From contig NW_024468914.1 of the NCBI RefSeq assembly GCF_011745365.1, positions 3,560,228-3,624,227 on the forward strand: DNA of 64,000 nt, read 5' to 3'. The notes beneath the pieces are model-generated. The model did no database searches. It was not told where the DNA came from and was given only the letters and a program-made list of their open reading frames with translations. Shown piece by piece: positions 18,801 to 30,200 of this stretch (position 1 is the first letter of the stretch; each line of letters begins with the position of its first letter). The translations under genes were made by a program, and so were the position numbers. The DNA comes from Cryphonectria parasitica EP155 (lineage: Eukaryota > Ascomycota > Sordariomycetes > Diaporthales > Cryphonectriaceae).

Positions 18801-21445
18801 GCTCAAACGAGACCCTCCACTACCAGTGGGCGTCCTGTCTCCCAAGGGCATGCGACTGATCTCCTGACCAAGTCCACAAGCCGTGACCACTGCCTCGTAA
18901 CGAGATTTGCTGAACGTACAGCAGTTGACAATGTTGTCCATGATAGTTCCCTCGAAGATCCACGGCTTTTGGCTGCAATAGGCAGCACGAACGAGCGCCG
19001 TGGAAAGCGTTCCGTTCGAAATTGTGGCCTGGCCCAAGAACGCCTCCAGAAGCGTTGTTTTACCTGACCCAGGTCCCCCTGTGAAAGCAGTAATCCTATT
19101 CTTGCCTATCGAGAAAGACGCCCCCTTGATTACTGCTGTGTTGCTGGGCCACCCGATGTCAGCGTCTCGTGCGACTATGCACCTCTGCTCTTCAAGGAGC
19201 AATGACAGTCGATTGATCCGACGGCGAGTCAAAGAAAATGTTCGCATTGGAAAACCACCATCCTCGTCGCCGTCATCGAGCGGGTCTTCCATGATTGTAC
19301 TGTCACGGAGGGGCGATGTCCATCCTGGCGGCCGAGAAGGCGAGCTGGCAATGTGCACCCGCGGGTCAACAAATGGCGGCTCGTGTAAGGCTTGAGCATA
19401 TCTCGCGAACCCGCTGAGGGCAGATATCATCTCAAATGTTGCTTGCACAAGTGATGTGATGGAAGAAGTGAACAATGTGAAGGCAGTCAAAGAGGAGAAA
19501 GCTACTTCGACGGTGAACACTTTTGCGCCCCGGATACTTGGCACAAACACAAAAAGACCAAAACCGATGACTGGCGCTATGACGACGGATGAGTATGCTA
19601 TCACAAGTGAAAAAGGTGAGGTTAGCGTTGTGATACTTCACTCCTCGTGTATCCTGGTTATGGAAGTAATTACCCATTGTGAGCACGCCCACAACCATCG
19701 CCCGATATCTTTTTGAGATATGGATCTCAGACTCCCGGAGTGACGAGATGCGGGAGGTGACAGAGTCCATGAAGCCAGCCAATGCGACCGGTTTGAATTG
19801 GCTGAGCACACTTTCTGTGATGTCGATTCGTCGTTGAATGGCTTCAAGCCACGCAGTGAGATCTCCCATTGCCCTAGTCGAGATAAAGAAGCCTGCAACG
19901 AGACATGCTGAAGCGAGGTAACGTATTTGTCAGTGTCTTGGAATGAGTAGGCGATTGCACAGCGTATCTTCTTACCCAACGATGCGAGGCTCGAAGCTGC
20001 AGCGGCAACATGAATTTGCCTTTCAATCAGCCAGATGAAAAGCCCAATCTCAATGGCGGATGCCCAAGTCTCATGAAATGTCATCATTCCAAGAGCCATC
20101 TTTTCCATGTCAACACTGACCAGGGAGATTGGGGCGTGCTCTGTTGCTTTTCTTATGTCGGTTCTTAACACATGGCTGTAAAGCATTGGAATGAGGCTGC
20201 CTCTCAGCTGCACCACAAACCTCCTGCTGTGATATTGAAAACCTGCTTGGCATATCTGGGGAATGTAAGAGTCAGTGAGATTTCATTGAGAAAAGTGACG
20301 CGACAGGATGCTACAGATCCAGTGCTACGTACGGCAATGCCAAGATAGACGGCGGCATAGCCAACCACCAACCATGTCCCTCTCGCGGTTGACGATTCGC
20401 TGTGAGAGTCTGCCGAGAATTGAAGCTCGGCCTGCACTAGGAAGGGCTGTGCAAAGCGGAAAGCGACTAAACATAGCCGAAAGAAACCCCCGGCCAGGAT
20501 CGTGGCCTTTTGCTGTCTCATGAGAAGAAACAGCAAGCCAGGCGCATTCCGTGGAGTATCTGCAAGACGTTCAATACAGGGACAACTACAGCGGTGAGAT
20601 CTGGATTTGTTGAGGTCTCACCTTTATTCCACTGGCGGAGGATCTTGAATAACAAAGTCTCTGCCCTCATGTCCGGATGAAGATGATACAGATTTCGTAT
20701 TGATAGTGACGACGAAAACCCTGTCCTAAGCAGCGGAAGCAACCAAGAAAGCGTGAGCATACTGATGAGACCGCCTGTGCCGTCTGGTGAGACATCTTGA
20801 TATGGATTCAAGAGAATTCGGCGCTTGCTTTGGGTTTCAGCCATCAGAGCCAGGAAACGGACGACAAGTGTTGTCGTAACAACACCAGCAATAGCATTGG
20901 AGCCACGTATGAGCCATAATGTGTGGCAATGGATGATACCCAGGAAGAACGTGAGAGCGTAGTAGGCCTCCAAGAGAGTGGATGGCCTCACGGATCGGGT
21001 ATGCTCCAAGGCAGAAAGGGGTATGAAGGCAAGAGCTGCCAAGAACAGGATCACAGACGAGGCAAGCGACAATCTGGTCTTGGGCGTGCCAGGCACAGCA
21101 TACAAGCAAAGCTGTGTCAAGGCCAGAATGGCAAAAACACCATTCACTCCCTATAGTATATGAAAGAACAAGACGAATTAGATTACAGTCTAGCCATCCC
21201 ACATTGTCTGTTTTGGCAGGAAATTGCTTGCGTACCAGCTTTGCAGTGCGCATCCATGTTCGCTGTGCCTTTATGTCCTCCTTGGCCAGAACCATAAGTC
21301 TATACACGGCCAACAAGAACGCACAAGTCGAGGGCAGCAAGCCCATCAGAGCCTCCTCGAAAAGAAGGGTGAAACTTAGGTGCTCGCAGCGAGCGGCATC
21401 TTGAATGAAGGGACCCCAGTCGTCCACGTCGCCTATGGTGCACAT
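15886..21445 (-). CDS. ABCC-type (MRP-like) ABC exporter
   Basis: Fifteen exons join in frame to 1,505 residues: 21445-21236, 21150-20622, 20559-20333, 20255-19976, 19907-19674, 19597-18780, 18661-18499, 18451-18032, 17988-17835, 17765-17694, 17621-17571, 17507-16821, 16746-16663, 16570-16196, 16099-15886. The layout is TMD0-TMD1-NBD1-TMD2-NBD2, the usual full length for fungal ABCC proteins. NBD1 has Walker A GGPGSGKTT (near 667), signature LSGGQRKR and Walker B LLILDDVLSGLD. NBD2 has Walker A GRSGSGKSS (split by an intron near 1310), signature FSSGQRQG and Walker B with DE (VDELTSALD). The DD in NBD1 and DE in NBD2 fit the asymmetric ATPase sites of this family. It lies inside the PKS-NRPS cluster and probably exports the product or gives self-protection. 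The splice at 18499/18451 uses a less obvious acceptor. Confidence 0.92.
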
Positions 21446-22168
21446 CGCGGTAGGCTGCTGCTGTTGAGCGATGGTCCGTAGCCCTCAAGGTCGCAGCAGA
21501 CCAGTCCCTGTCAGTTCTCTACATACCAGACGCGACTCGGATTTACCAGTGTTCGAAAAGGCCCAGAGGAGGGAAGGGGAAGGGGGGGGGGCAACCACGA
21601 ATGGGCGAGATGCGGCGAGGCTGCCGGGAATTCCGGTGGTCGTCGTTCTCGCAAGTTCGGATGTTGGCGGCTGATATTACAGCATTTCCCCACAGTGTAA
21701 AAGTCGCCGGCACCTATGCATCCTGCCGCCTCCTTCAGGGCCGAAAGGCGGCTTTTGTAGTGGATGAAAGGGGGAGGGCGTGAACGTATACATGGCCCAG
21801 AGTCACTGAACGGCATGTTAGGGCTGACACGTGGCTGGACTGCATGGTAATTACGAATCCGTCCATGATGAGTTCAATTCCATCCTTGCATAGGTTCCGT
21901 AGAATTTTTAGAGCCTCTTAGTATGTCCAAAAGTACTGTACCTAGCGGGAGGAGTCCGGCTCAGGGCTATTCTTCAATCAAGGATAGTCATCCATCTCGG
22001 CTATAACAATATTCGACAATGACCGTTACCTAAGATGGTATGCTTCGCGACCTCGTCACACCAATGTGTGCTTACTGTAGCCAGAACTCATAGACTGGAG
22101 CAATGCTTCCATTTGTCCCAATGTGTTGACATGCGCGAGAGAGCCACGACGACGTTTCTGCTACCGTG
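21446..22168. promoter_or_regulatory. Divergent promoter region, ABC exporter / acyltransferase
   Basis: This 723-bp stretch lies between the two divergent starts. It includes a G10 run at 21582-21591. No coding sequence can be supported; no operator was recognised. Confidence 0.45.
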
Positions 22169-23782
22169 ATGACTACCCAAACAATGAACATGGATATTCT
22201 TCGACCAGCGAGTACGTGGAACCCCCCGCCCTCCACCCAACAAGATTGGCCCATCCTCCTGTGCATAGCTGCTGTAGGGTTTTGTGTTAGCTTTCAGTCA
22301 CTGACCTTCGTTCGGCTGTTAGCTATCAATGAGCGGCGGTTCATCATCAGTGATGGGCTAGGCATGTCCCATTGCATCGTACTGGTGACCAAGTACTCCT
22401 CTACTAGTCTGCCTGGCAACAGACAGTGGCAAAACACGGAAAATTTGATATCAAATGCTCTGAAGTTTTGCATTAAAGAGCATCCAGGCCTCAAGATCAC
22501 CATTGTTGATCCTGACGGGAAACGGCCTCTGCTCGCAATGGTCGACAACATCGATCTCAGCCAACATGTAGTTCACGTGAGAAATCAGCTCAAAGGTGAA
22601 AACGACCAGCAAAAAATCAGGAGCTTTCTCGAATACCTCCATGGCGTTCGTCTTCCTCGGGCAGGCGAGCATCCACAATGGTGTGTGTACGTGAGCGAGA
22701 TCGAGCCAGCAGTAGGTGAAAGATCGTCGTCTTTCTTTCTCGCTTTCATGCACTCCCACTGCCTCTGGGATGGCCTCGGTACCATCACCCTCCACGACAC
22801 CTTCTTGCGAGCTCTCAACGGCACGGCAGAGGGAGCGTCAACGCTAGGGCACAAAGCCAAACAACCACCACCGCCAATAGAGACTGCTGGAAGACTGACC
22901 ATCTCTTGGTCTTTCCTGATCCCGATCGTAATTCGGGAACTCCTACCAGCTTGGCTCGCCTCGGCTCTTGGATGTCCAAAAGAGGACCTGACAGATGTCT
23001 GGACCGGTCCCAAGACGCCTCGCCCGCCACTGACGCTGCAAGTCCCGAAGGACCCACCGACCGCTTTCGAGGTCTCCCTCATGCCCGACGCGACAGTGCA
23101 GCGCGCTGTACAGGTCTGTCGCATGCATGGCGCTCGTCTCACTGCCCTGCTAAATTTCCTCGCTGCCCGGGCTGTGTGCAGGAGCCTGGGCGCCCGCGGA
23201 CAGCTCTTCCACAAGATCAGGGCGGCCAATGCCATCGATCTGCGAAAGGCCCTTGGCAAAGGACATGGCGAACTGGCCAACTACGTGTCTTTCGTATCCG
23301 AGGATATCACCGTTCCTGAAGACGTTGGGGAGGGCGACGACGACCGCCTCTCCGACGAGGTTTGGAATGCAATTCGTCAAAACACAATCAACTTGGCAAA
23401 TGCCTCCAATAGGCTCGCTGATCAGCCTGTCGCCCTTCTCAAATACATCTCAGATTTGAAGGGATGGTTGGAGAGTCAAGCAGTGCAGCCGGCCAACGTG
23501 TCCTTCGGGCTCAGCAACCTCGGTGTTTTCGATGGAGTGGTTCCGACCAAGAATGACGGGGGAGAAATGACTCAGACCTGCTGGCGCGGTGAATCAGCCG
23601 TGGTATCTCAATCAGGAAACAAGACGGGGGCGCCATTGAATTTCCAATTGTTGAGTACGAAGAGCGACTCCATGGGCATCACTGCTACGTGGTGGCCGGG
23701 CATGTTGGGTGTAAGTGACGAGAGCATCTTTGTCAAAGAAGTGATGGATCGACTGTGTACAGGTTTGGAAAGATTCAAGTAG
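22169..23782 (+). CDS. Alcohol-acyltransferase-like / condensation-fold acyltransferase
   Basis: Exons 22169-22211 and 22323-23782 join to 500 residues; the junction gives RPATINERRFIISDG, which suits the N-terminus of fungal AATase-like proteins. The protein has the chloramphenicol-acetyltransferase fold signature HxxxD as HSHCLWDGLGT near residue 157 and a late structural motif FGLSNLGVF. Family members move acyl groups from CoA to an acceptor. In emericellamide-type clusters an acyltransferase passes the polyketide from CoA to the first carrier domain of the NRPS, and this gene sits between the ligase and the PKS, so that role is the leading inference. The upstream GTG at 22166 is ignored in favour of the ATG. 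The 111-bp intron is a multiple of three with no stop, so an unspliced reading is also open. Confidence 0.8.
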   Translation: MTTQTMNMDILRPASTWNPPPSTQQDWPILLCIAAVGFCVSFQSLTFVRLLAINERRFIISDGLGMSHCIVLVTKYSSTSLPGNRQWQNTENLISNALKFCIKEHPGLKITIVDPDGKRPLLAMVDNIDLSQHVVHVRNQLKGENDQQKIRSFLEYLHGVRLPRAGEHPQWCVYVSEIEPAVGERSSSFFLAFMHSHCLWDGLGTITLHDTFLRALNGTAEGASTLGHKAKQPPPPIETAGRLTISWSFLIPIVIRELLPAWLASALGCPKEDLTDVWTGPKTPRPPLTLQVPKDPPTAFEVSLMPDATVQRAVQVCRMHGARLTALLNFLAARAVCRSLGARGQLFHKIRAANAIDLRKALGKGHGELANYVSFVSEDITVPEDVGEGDDDRLSDEVWNAIRQNTINLANASNRLADQPVALLKYISDLKGWLESQAVQPANVSFGLSNLGVFDGVVPTKNDGGEMTQTCWRGESAVVSQSGNKTGAPLNFQLLSTKSDSMGITATWWPGMLGVSDESIFVKEVMDRLCTGLERFK

Positions 23783-24085
23783 AGATAAACATGACATTTT
23801 CTGCCCACCTCACTTCTGGCTGTAGGTACATATTGACTATCATGGCCAAGATTGGATCTCATTGTAAGAGACTGATAGACAATGAAAGATTACTTGTGCA
23901 GACATTCTCTCATCAAAGAACGGAACGCGTATACTGAGCCAGCGATGAAGCATTTCATCTTGTTCTGCGATATCTCTGTCACCTAACTTGGCTGAATCGA
24001 AAACATAACAAAGAACAAGGTTATGCAATAATGTTTTTGAACATCTCCAAACTGGAATACTATCAACAATTGCTCCCATTCTGCT
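23783..24085. other. Convergent 3' intergenic stretch
   Basis: These 303 bp separate the acyltransferase stop (plus) from the P450 stop (minus). I see only presumed 3' untranslated sequence and no ORF worth calling. Confidence 0.4.
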
Positions 24086-25882
24086 TCAACCCGTGCTGCG
24101 TAGTGATACAACGGCGTTCAATCTTCCTTTCCCCCTTGTGCCTATTGCAAACTCATCACTGGAGCATTCAAAATCCTCAGCCGTAGCATCCTTGAATTCA
24201 AAATCGAATTGTTGAACAAGTGCTGCAACAATCATATACATGTCCGCCCAAGCAAGGCTACTCGCAATCACATGGTCATCAGCCACAGTATACGACTCAA
24301 AAAAGGCGGAAAAGAATGAATGGGGATCTTGAGACGGTAGGAAGGGAAAGTTCTTACTGCATACCGAGACAGAGTCTCGTACCCCTCGAGAAAGGAGCAA
24401 ATGCTTTCTCGGCTTTTCCCCGAAGCTCAGCATCCATCCACCTTTCCGGATGGAACCGCTTCGGATACGGATACAGCCTCTCGTCCGTGTGCATCAAGAT
24501 CAGGGTCATACCAACAGGCGTGCGTGCAGGAATTCGCCATTGTTCGTAAAATATATCTCTATCAGGAGCTACACGGCCCATCCGTGATGCGATAGCCGGA
24601 CTCAGTCGAATTCCCTCCATGATCGTCGAGGTAAGGTAGGGAAGCTTCTCGAGTGACTTGAGATCAAAATCGCTCGGCGAACATACTCCAGCGCCGGTGA
24701 GCTCTCCTCGGAGCTTTCCCAGCGTTTCAGGATTGGTAAAGACGTGGAATAGGATCAGACGGAGCGCGCCCGCTGTCGTCTCGAAGCCAGCGCCGGCTAT
24801 TGAGGACACGTCTTCAAACACCCGCTTGAAGGTCTTCTCTTGAGGCGGAAGCTTGGATTCAAGAATATCCTTGATGACTGTGCGTGGCATGTTGGGGTCA
24901 GGATTGGGTGAGTTGATTTCCTCCATGAGGTCTTTGGTATGATCCATGGCTTCCTATTGGAGAGATCTCATAATGTGAGCAGTCATGTGCAGTGTTTACT
25001 CAAATCATCAGCCTACATACCTGAAAGTTGTCAATGAACTTCTTGGCTGTCTCATCGGCAATTCTCCTGATCCAATTCAATGGTATTGATTTCAATAAAG
25101 GCATGAACCACGTCACATGCTTGCTCAAACGCCACGAAAATCCCGTGTTCTGGCCAGCCGTGACCGTGGCAACGTCAAAGTCGTCATAGTCAAGCCCATT
25201 GTAGTGCTTGCCAAAGACAAAGTAGTTTGCAATATCCCGCGTGATGGCAGTGATGGCTGCGCCTAGGTAAGCTATCTCCCCCGACTTAGCGAAGCTCGAC
25301 AGCCGTTCGCAGAGCTTGATCACCTGCTTGCGGATGTGGTTTTGGTGGTTGACGACCTGCGTCTTGGAGAAGTACGGGTTTAAAGCCTGGCGGCGCCCCT
25401 TGTGGACATAGTGATCGGCTGTGAAGATGGTCGCCCCAGGGGCGGCCCAGCCATTTACGGTGAATTCATACTTGTCCCAGCGGCCGTCGTGACGGTACAG
25501 CTGTTCAAAGAAAGAAGGATCATTGATATGCAACTCGTAAGGACTGATGCGGATGATGGGGCCTAACAATGAATGTCCACCGCCCAAGTACATCGTTCAG
25601 TAAGCTGGGTTGGGAGAAAGCAGAACTCATTACCAGCCTTGGGCCTTCATGCAGGGTAAACTCACCATATTGCTTATGTAACTGCTCGATTTTCCACGTG
25701 TACTGGCCGTTCTGTACGATATCGAAGTAGGCTTCGTACCATCTCGTGATGGCGGCCAGTTTAGGACCAGGGAATCTGGAAAGGGGATGGAATGTCAAGC
25801 GGTATAGCGTAATGCAGATGCAGTAGCCAACGACGCATACTGTGACGGCCTGCCACGTAACCAGATGAAGGAGAGGCACCAT
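24086..25882 (-). CDS. Cytochrome P450 (CYP58/trichodiene-oxygenase-like)
   Basis: Exons 25882-25666, 25562-25021, 24953-24358 and 24257-24086 join in frame to 508 residues. An N-terminal membrane anchor (about 5-28, rich in V, C, I) precedes the proline hinge FHPLSRFPGPK. The I-helix oxygen-binding motif is AGFETT, the K-helix ExxR is EGIR, PERW follows, and the heme loop is FSRGTRLCLG with the Cys thiolate near residue 448. The stretch GPIIRISPYELHI is typical of the fungal trichodiene-oxygenase-like group. All catalytic motifs are intact. It lies between the acyltransferase and the PKS and probably oxidises the acyl chain or an amino acid side chain of the lipopeptide; the substrate cannot be read from sequence. 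ATG 25882 is chosen because it starts directly before the membrane anchor. Confidence 0.92.
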
Positions 25883-26701
25883 CTTGCTGGCAGCTGACAA
25901 ACGAGCTCAACACGGAGGCACTGCAGGCCAGGAGGGACCGATGAATAAGGCCAGCAGTGGTCTGCCAAGTTCAACCATCGTCGTCGGGCAGAAATGATTG
26001 TCGTTTGCCAGGGATGCGCTGGAAGCGATGTTCTGGATGTCGTGGCTCACCGTTTCACCGCTCCCCTGCTGAACGTTTTTACTCTGGCAGCACGGCGTGG
26101 AACAGCGGAATCTCACATCCACCACTAGCAAGATCAGCTATCGAGGTAGGAGTGAGGTTATGCCGAGTATTTCGCCGGTGGCCCAAGTTGAGATACTAGA
26201 TTTGGGATACATGGGCGACTGAGGGAGGCGAGGCTCATTCTTCAGCTGAGCCCAGAGTGAAAAAATGACGTACAGCATTGGTTTCTAAAAAGCCTCATCG
26301 TTGATTGACAAAGTAGAGTACATAGGAGTACCTAGAGTTTGTAGACCTATACATCCTTCCCAAAAATGCTAGGCGTGATATCTGACACCTGTTGAGTAAT
26401 CGAACAGAGAGTGTCTGGAAGCCTGAGGTCTATAGAATACGGGACTAGAACACTAGTACTCGTTTAACACACGTGGAGATGCAGGCGTACAGTACGTAAC
26501 GAATCATGAACAACAGGGTTCCTCTTACTGCTGCCTGGATTCTGGTCTCCTCTGATGGGTCAATCACATCAAACTGTGTGAGAAAATCTCAGTAATCATG
26601 GATGGGGGTCTCACAATTAGTGGGGGTTGATGCCGCTTGGACTGCAGGATGGCTTGCATGGGCTGCACAGGAAGTACTAAGTGCCATCGTCTGGCTCAGA
26701 T
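25883..26701. promoter_or_regulatory. Upstream region of the cluster P450
   Basis: About 820 bp without a supportable gene. It should hold the P450 promoter. Only short unconvincing frames are present. Confidence 0.35.
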
Positions 26702-26983
26702 ATGCCCAGAACAAGGAGCTTGGTATACTGGGTGGATAGAAGTCATCCTTCGTTCGACCAAGGGGCGTTTCTTCTGTTCCCCGCTACAGAGATAAGATGC
26801 ATCATATATGAGTATTGCAATAGAGGGGCGCTAGTGTGTAAGAGCTACGGGGTTTTACCTGCTTATGTTGTCTTTACTAATCGCCACAATCCTTCCAAAC
26901 AGTGGAATATAGTGCGAGATGCTGGTGACGTTCACGAAACATGGGAGCTGGTCAACTCAGTGGATGAAAGGTTCATACGATGA
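26702..26983 (+). pseudogene. Small ORF with LPxEIR-type motif, possible gene remnant
   Basis: A 93-codon frame from ATG 26702 contains FPATEIRCIIYEYC, close to the LPAEIRxxIYEYC motif found near the N-terminus of a large group of fungal proteins of unknown role (F-box-like in appearance). The rest shows no recognisable domain and the protein is much shorter than usual for the group. It lies alone between the P450 and PKS promoters and the PKS 3' end. It could be a remnant of such a gene, a small gene, or chance; I favour a remnant. Confidence 0.3.
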
Positions 26984-27294
26984 GGATCCAGGAATTTCAG
27001 GCGAGGTTAGACTAGCGAAACTCGTACTTGGCATCATGTCCGTAGTAGGTTCTTGATATTGTGCGAAAAATGAAGAAATCCAAATTGACTTGGAAATTCC
27101 ATTACCCAGACGTGGAGAGAAGCATGAGAAGGAGGAAAAAACAGCTACCAACGGGGTTGAAAGTTCAACCGGTTAACATTGAAACAGCAATTTCTATAAC
27201 CACGTTTTTCTTCCTAATCTTTCTTCTCTTCTGTGCAGATAAATCTCTAGATGTGAAATGCTATTCTAAATACATACACGCATTCGGACCCTAA

Positions 27295-30200
27295 TCACGG
27301 AGCCTTAGAAACCAGATACCTTGAGTTGTCCTCGGCTGTCGCACGATTTGACGGATCATCCGTGACAGACAATTTGATCTTAAGCCTCTGCACAGCCAAC
27401 TTACCAAGCGCAAGAAGACTCTGAGAGCCTAAGATCTCCAGTGTAGTAAACTCTAGTCCCACGCGCTGCCGGAACCAGTTGCGTAGCTCGATCGAAACCA
27501 GCGAGTCCACGCCCAGGGCCTCAAGCGACTCATCCAAATCCAATAGCTCGAGATCACGCATGAGGAAGCCAAAGACGGCCTTGCCGAACTCTGTCGCAAG
27601 GAAGCGCGGGGCCTCGTCGCTGTCGAGGCGAGATCGGTTTTGGCTCACTTCGGTGAGGAACTGCTTGAGGGCCTCGTTTCCTCCGCCTGTTGCGAGCTGG
27701 CCGCCCTCGACGTCCATGTTCTTGTAGAGACCCATGCGGGGGTCGCGCTTCCAGACGACACGGTTGGTGGGTGCGAGGAGGGGCTGGGTGGTCCGCAAAC
27801 CGATGCAGATCTGCGCCGGGGTCATAAACTGGTACTTGCCTGGAGAAGAGGCGTTCTCAGATGACCAAGGCTGTAACAGCGAGGGCTTGGACCGGTTGAT
27901 CATGACCTGCAGCGAATCGAGGACATCTGCCTCTTGTGAGACAAACGTCGACGTGGCGCGGAAGTGCTCCATGACAGACGAGGTGCGGCTAACATAGCCA
28001 ATGTCCTCGACACCAGCCATGTCGACCACAACTGCCGTCAAGCCCTGTGCGTGGCGATACTGCACAAAGGAGTCGAGGAAGGCATTGGCGGCGGCATAGT
28101 TGGCCTGTCCCGTATATCCGACGATGCCGCTCCAGCTACTGAACAGGAGGAAGAAATCGAGCTCGTGCCCGAGGAGCGCGTTGTGCAAGTTCCAAGTACC
28201 CTGGACTTTGGTGCTAAGGCATGTGCTCCACTTCTCAAAGGTCATGTCGAGGAAGTTGTCGTCCTGGAGGACCATGGTTGCCTGCATGGCGCCACGGACG
28301 GGCTTCGTGGCGCTTTGCACGGCTCGTTCTACGTCGGAAAGGTTGGTCACATTGCCTGCGACGAGGATGGCCTTGCACCCAAGGGAGCGTAGTTCCTCGA
28401 TGAAGCCTGCGTATCTGTCCTGGTCACCTGCAGAGCGTGACAAGAATACGACTATCATTGTAATGTTAGATCATTTCGTTTCTCACAAGATGACAGAATC
28501 AAAGACGGAATAGGGACTCACTCTCAGTTGCTCCAGACTCGGCCATCCATACAGCGACAGCTTGTCCAAGGCCACCCAGCCCTCCAGCCAGCACATAAGA
28601 TGCACTGGGATCGAGGACCAGCCCACGTTTAGGTGCCCGAGATTTCAGCTCATCGGCCGTCTCGGGCATGTTGATGACGACCTTGCCCAGATGCGAACCT
28701 TTTTGCATGAAACGCATGGCTTCTTCCACTCTGGTGGCCTCAAAGCAGGTCATGGGCGAGATGGGCTTGATGTCTCCACTCTTGTACAGGTCCACGATTT
28801 GTCTCAGTAGTCTAGGCCAGCATTAGCAACGTTATACAAATCAATGTCCTTAATGATTTGGCCGTCCGTTCGTTTTCGACTCACCGTTGCATAGTAAGCG
28901 GCCTCTGCGCACAAAGGCGACCCAGGTCAATACCAACATACGACCGGTTCTGCTCGAAATGTTCCAGAGCAAGAGCACCTTTTCCAATGAGATCACGTTT
29001 TCCAATCTCGAGCATGGTGCCATACTCGGCGACGCAGTCCCAGCTGGCGTGGAGGAGCTCGCCCGAGAGCGAGTTCAGCACGGCGTCCACACCACGTCCT
29101 TGCGTGGCCTTGAGGATGTCTCTCCGGAAAGTGAGATCGCGAGAGTGAAAGATTCTCTCGCGAGGAATGTTAAAAGTCTCTGTAAGCCAGCGAACTTTGT
29201 CTTCGCTACCGACTGTGCAGTAGATTTCGGCGCCGAGCCAGCGACTGGGAAAAAGGATAATATGGTTAGCTCGGTCCTATCTCTCTTTCGTTGCCGATGT
29301 ACTCGCGAAATACTCAACAAAACTTACCATATCTGAATAGCGGCAATACCAACACCTCCAGCAGCACTGTGAATCAGGACTGTCTGCCCAGCCTCGACCC
29401 TGGCTCTGTCCACCAGTGAGTAAATGGCAGTACAATACACGGTGGCCATAGTGGCAGCCTCCTCAAACGACAGCTCGTCTGGGATCTTGACACAAAGATG
29501 CTCCGTTGTGGTGAGATGAGTCGACATGGCACCGCTGGGAATGGCAATGCACCTGTCGCCGGCCTTGAGGTTCTGCACATCAGGACCGACCTCCTCCACG
29601 ATGCCTGCAGCCTCGAGACCAAGACCATATCCTTCGTTGATCACGCCGTCCACGATTCCCATGGCGATCAGGACATCCTTAAAGTTCAGGCCACAGCTGC
29701 GGTTCCTCACGCGCAGGTGGTTTCCCTCGGGCTTGGCGGGCGCATACTCCTTCCAGTACAAGGTATTCAAGAACCCACGCTTCTCGACATCCAGTTTCCG
29801 CGCTGATTCGCCCTCCTGCGAGACAGCCAGTTCCTCGCTAAGTGACACCCAGTGAAACCGGCTGATCTGGACCCGTCCATCGGCCAGCGCCCACTCCATG
29901 ACGGGGTTCGTGTCTGCGTCTGGGGCAAGGCGGCTCTGGAACTCGGGCAGCACAGCGGCGATGGCGTTCCAGCCAGCGGGATCAAAGCTCTCCAGTTCGA
30001 GAGTACCAAAGTCGAGGGTCTGCTCTGTACGCATGGTGCGAGCCAGGCCGATCATCAGGCCGTACGATGGGTTGGTACAGTTGATCTGGGCTGGGCCTGT
30101 CACCCAGAGCACACCTGTGCCGCTAAGGCTGCGGACGAAAGATTGAACTTGGGTGTATTTCGGGGACTGCATGTCTTGGAGGAAAGGAGTATCAAAATCC

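Noticed and set aside
22166..23782. Acyltransferase as one unspliced 538-residue frame starting at GTG 22166
   Set aside because: GTG starts are not expected here, and removal of the GT..AG intron 22212-22322 gives the family-like N-terminus. The unspliced form is kept only as a possible variant.
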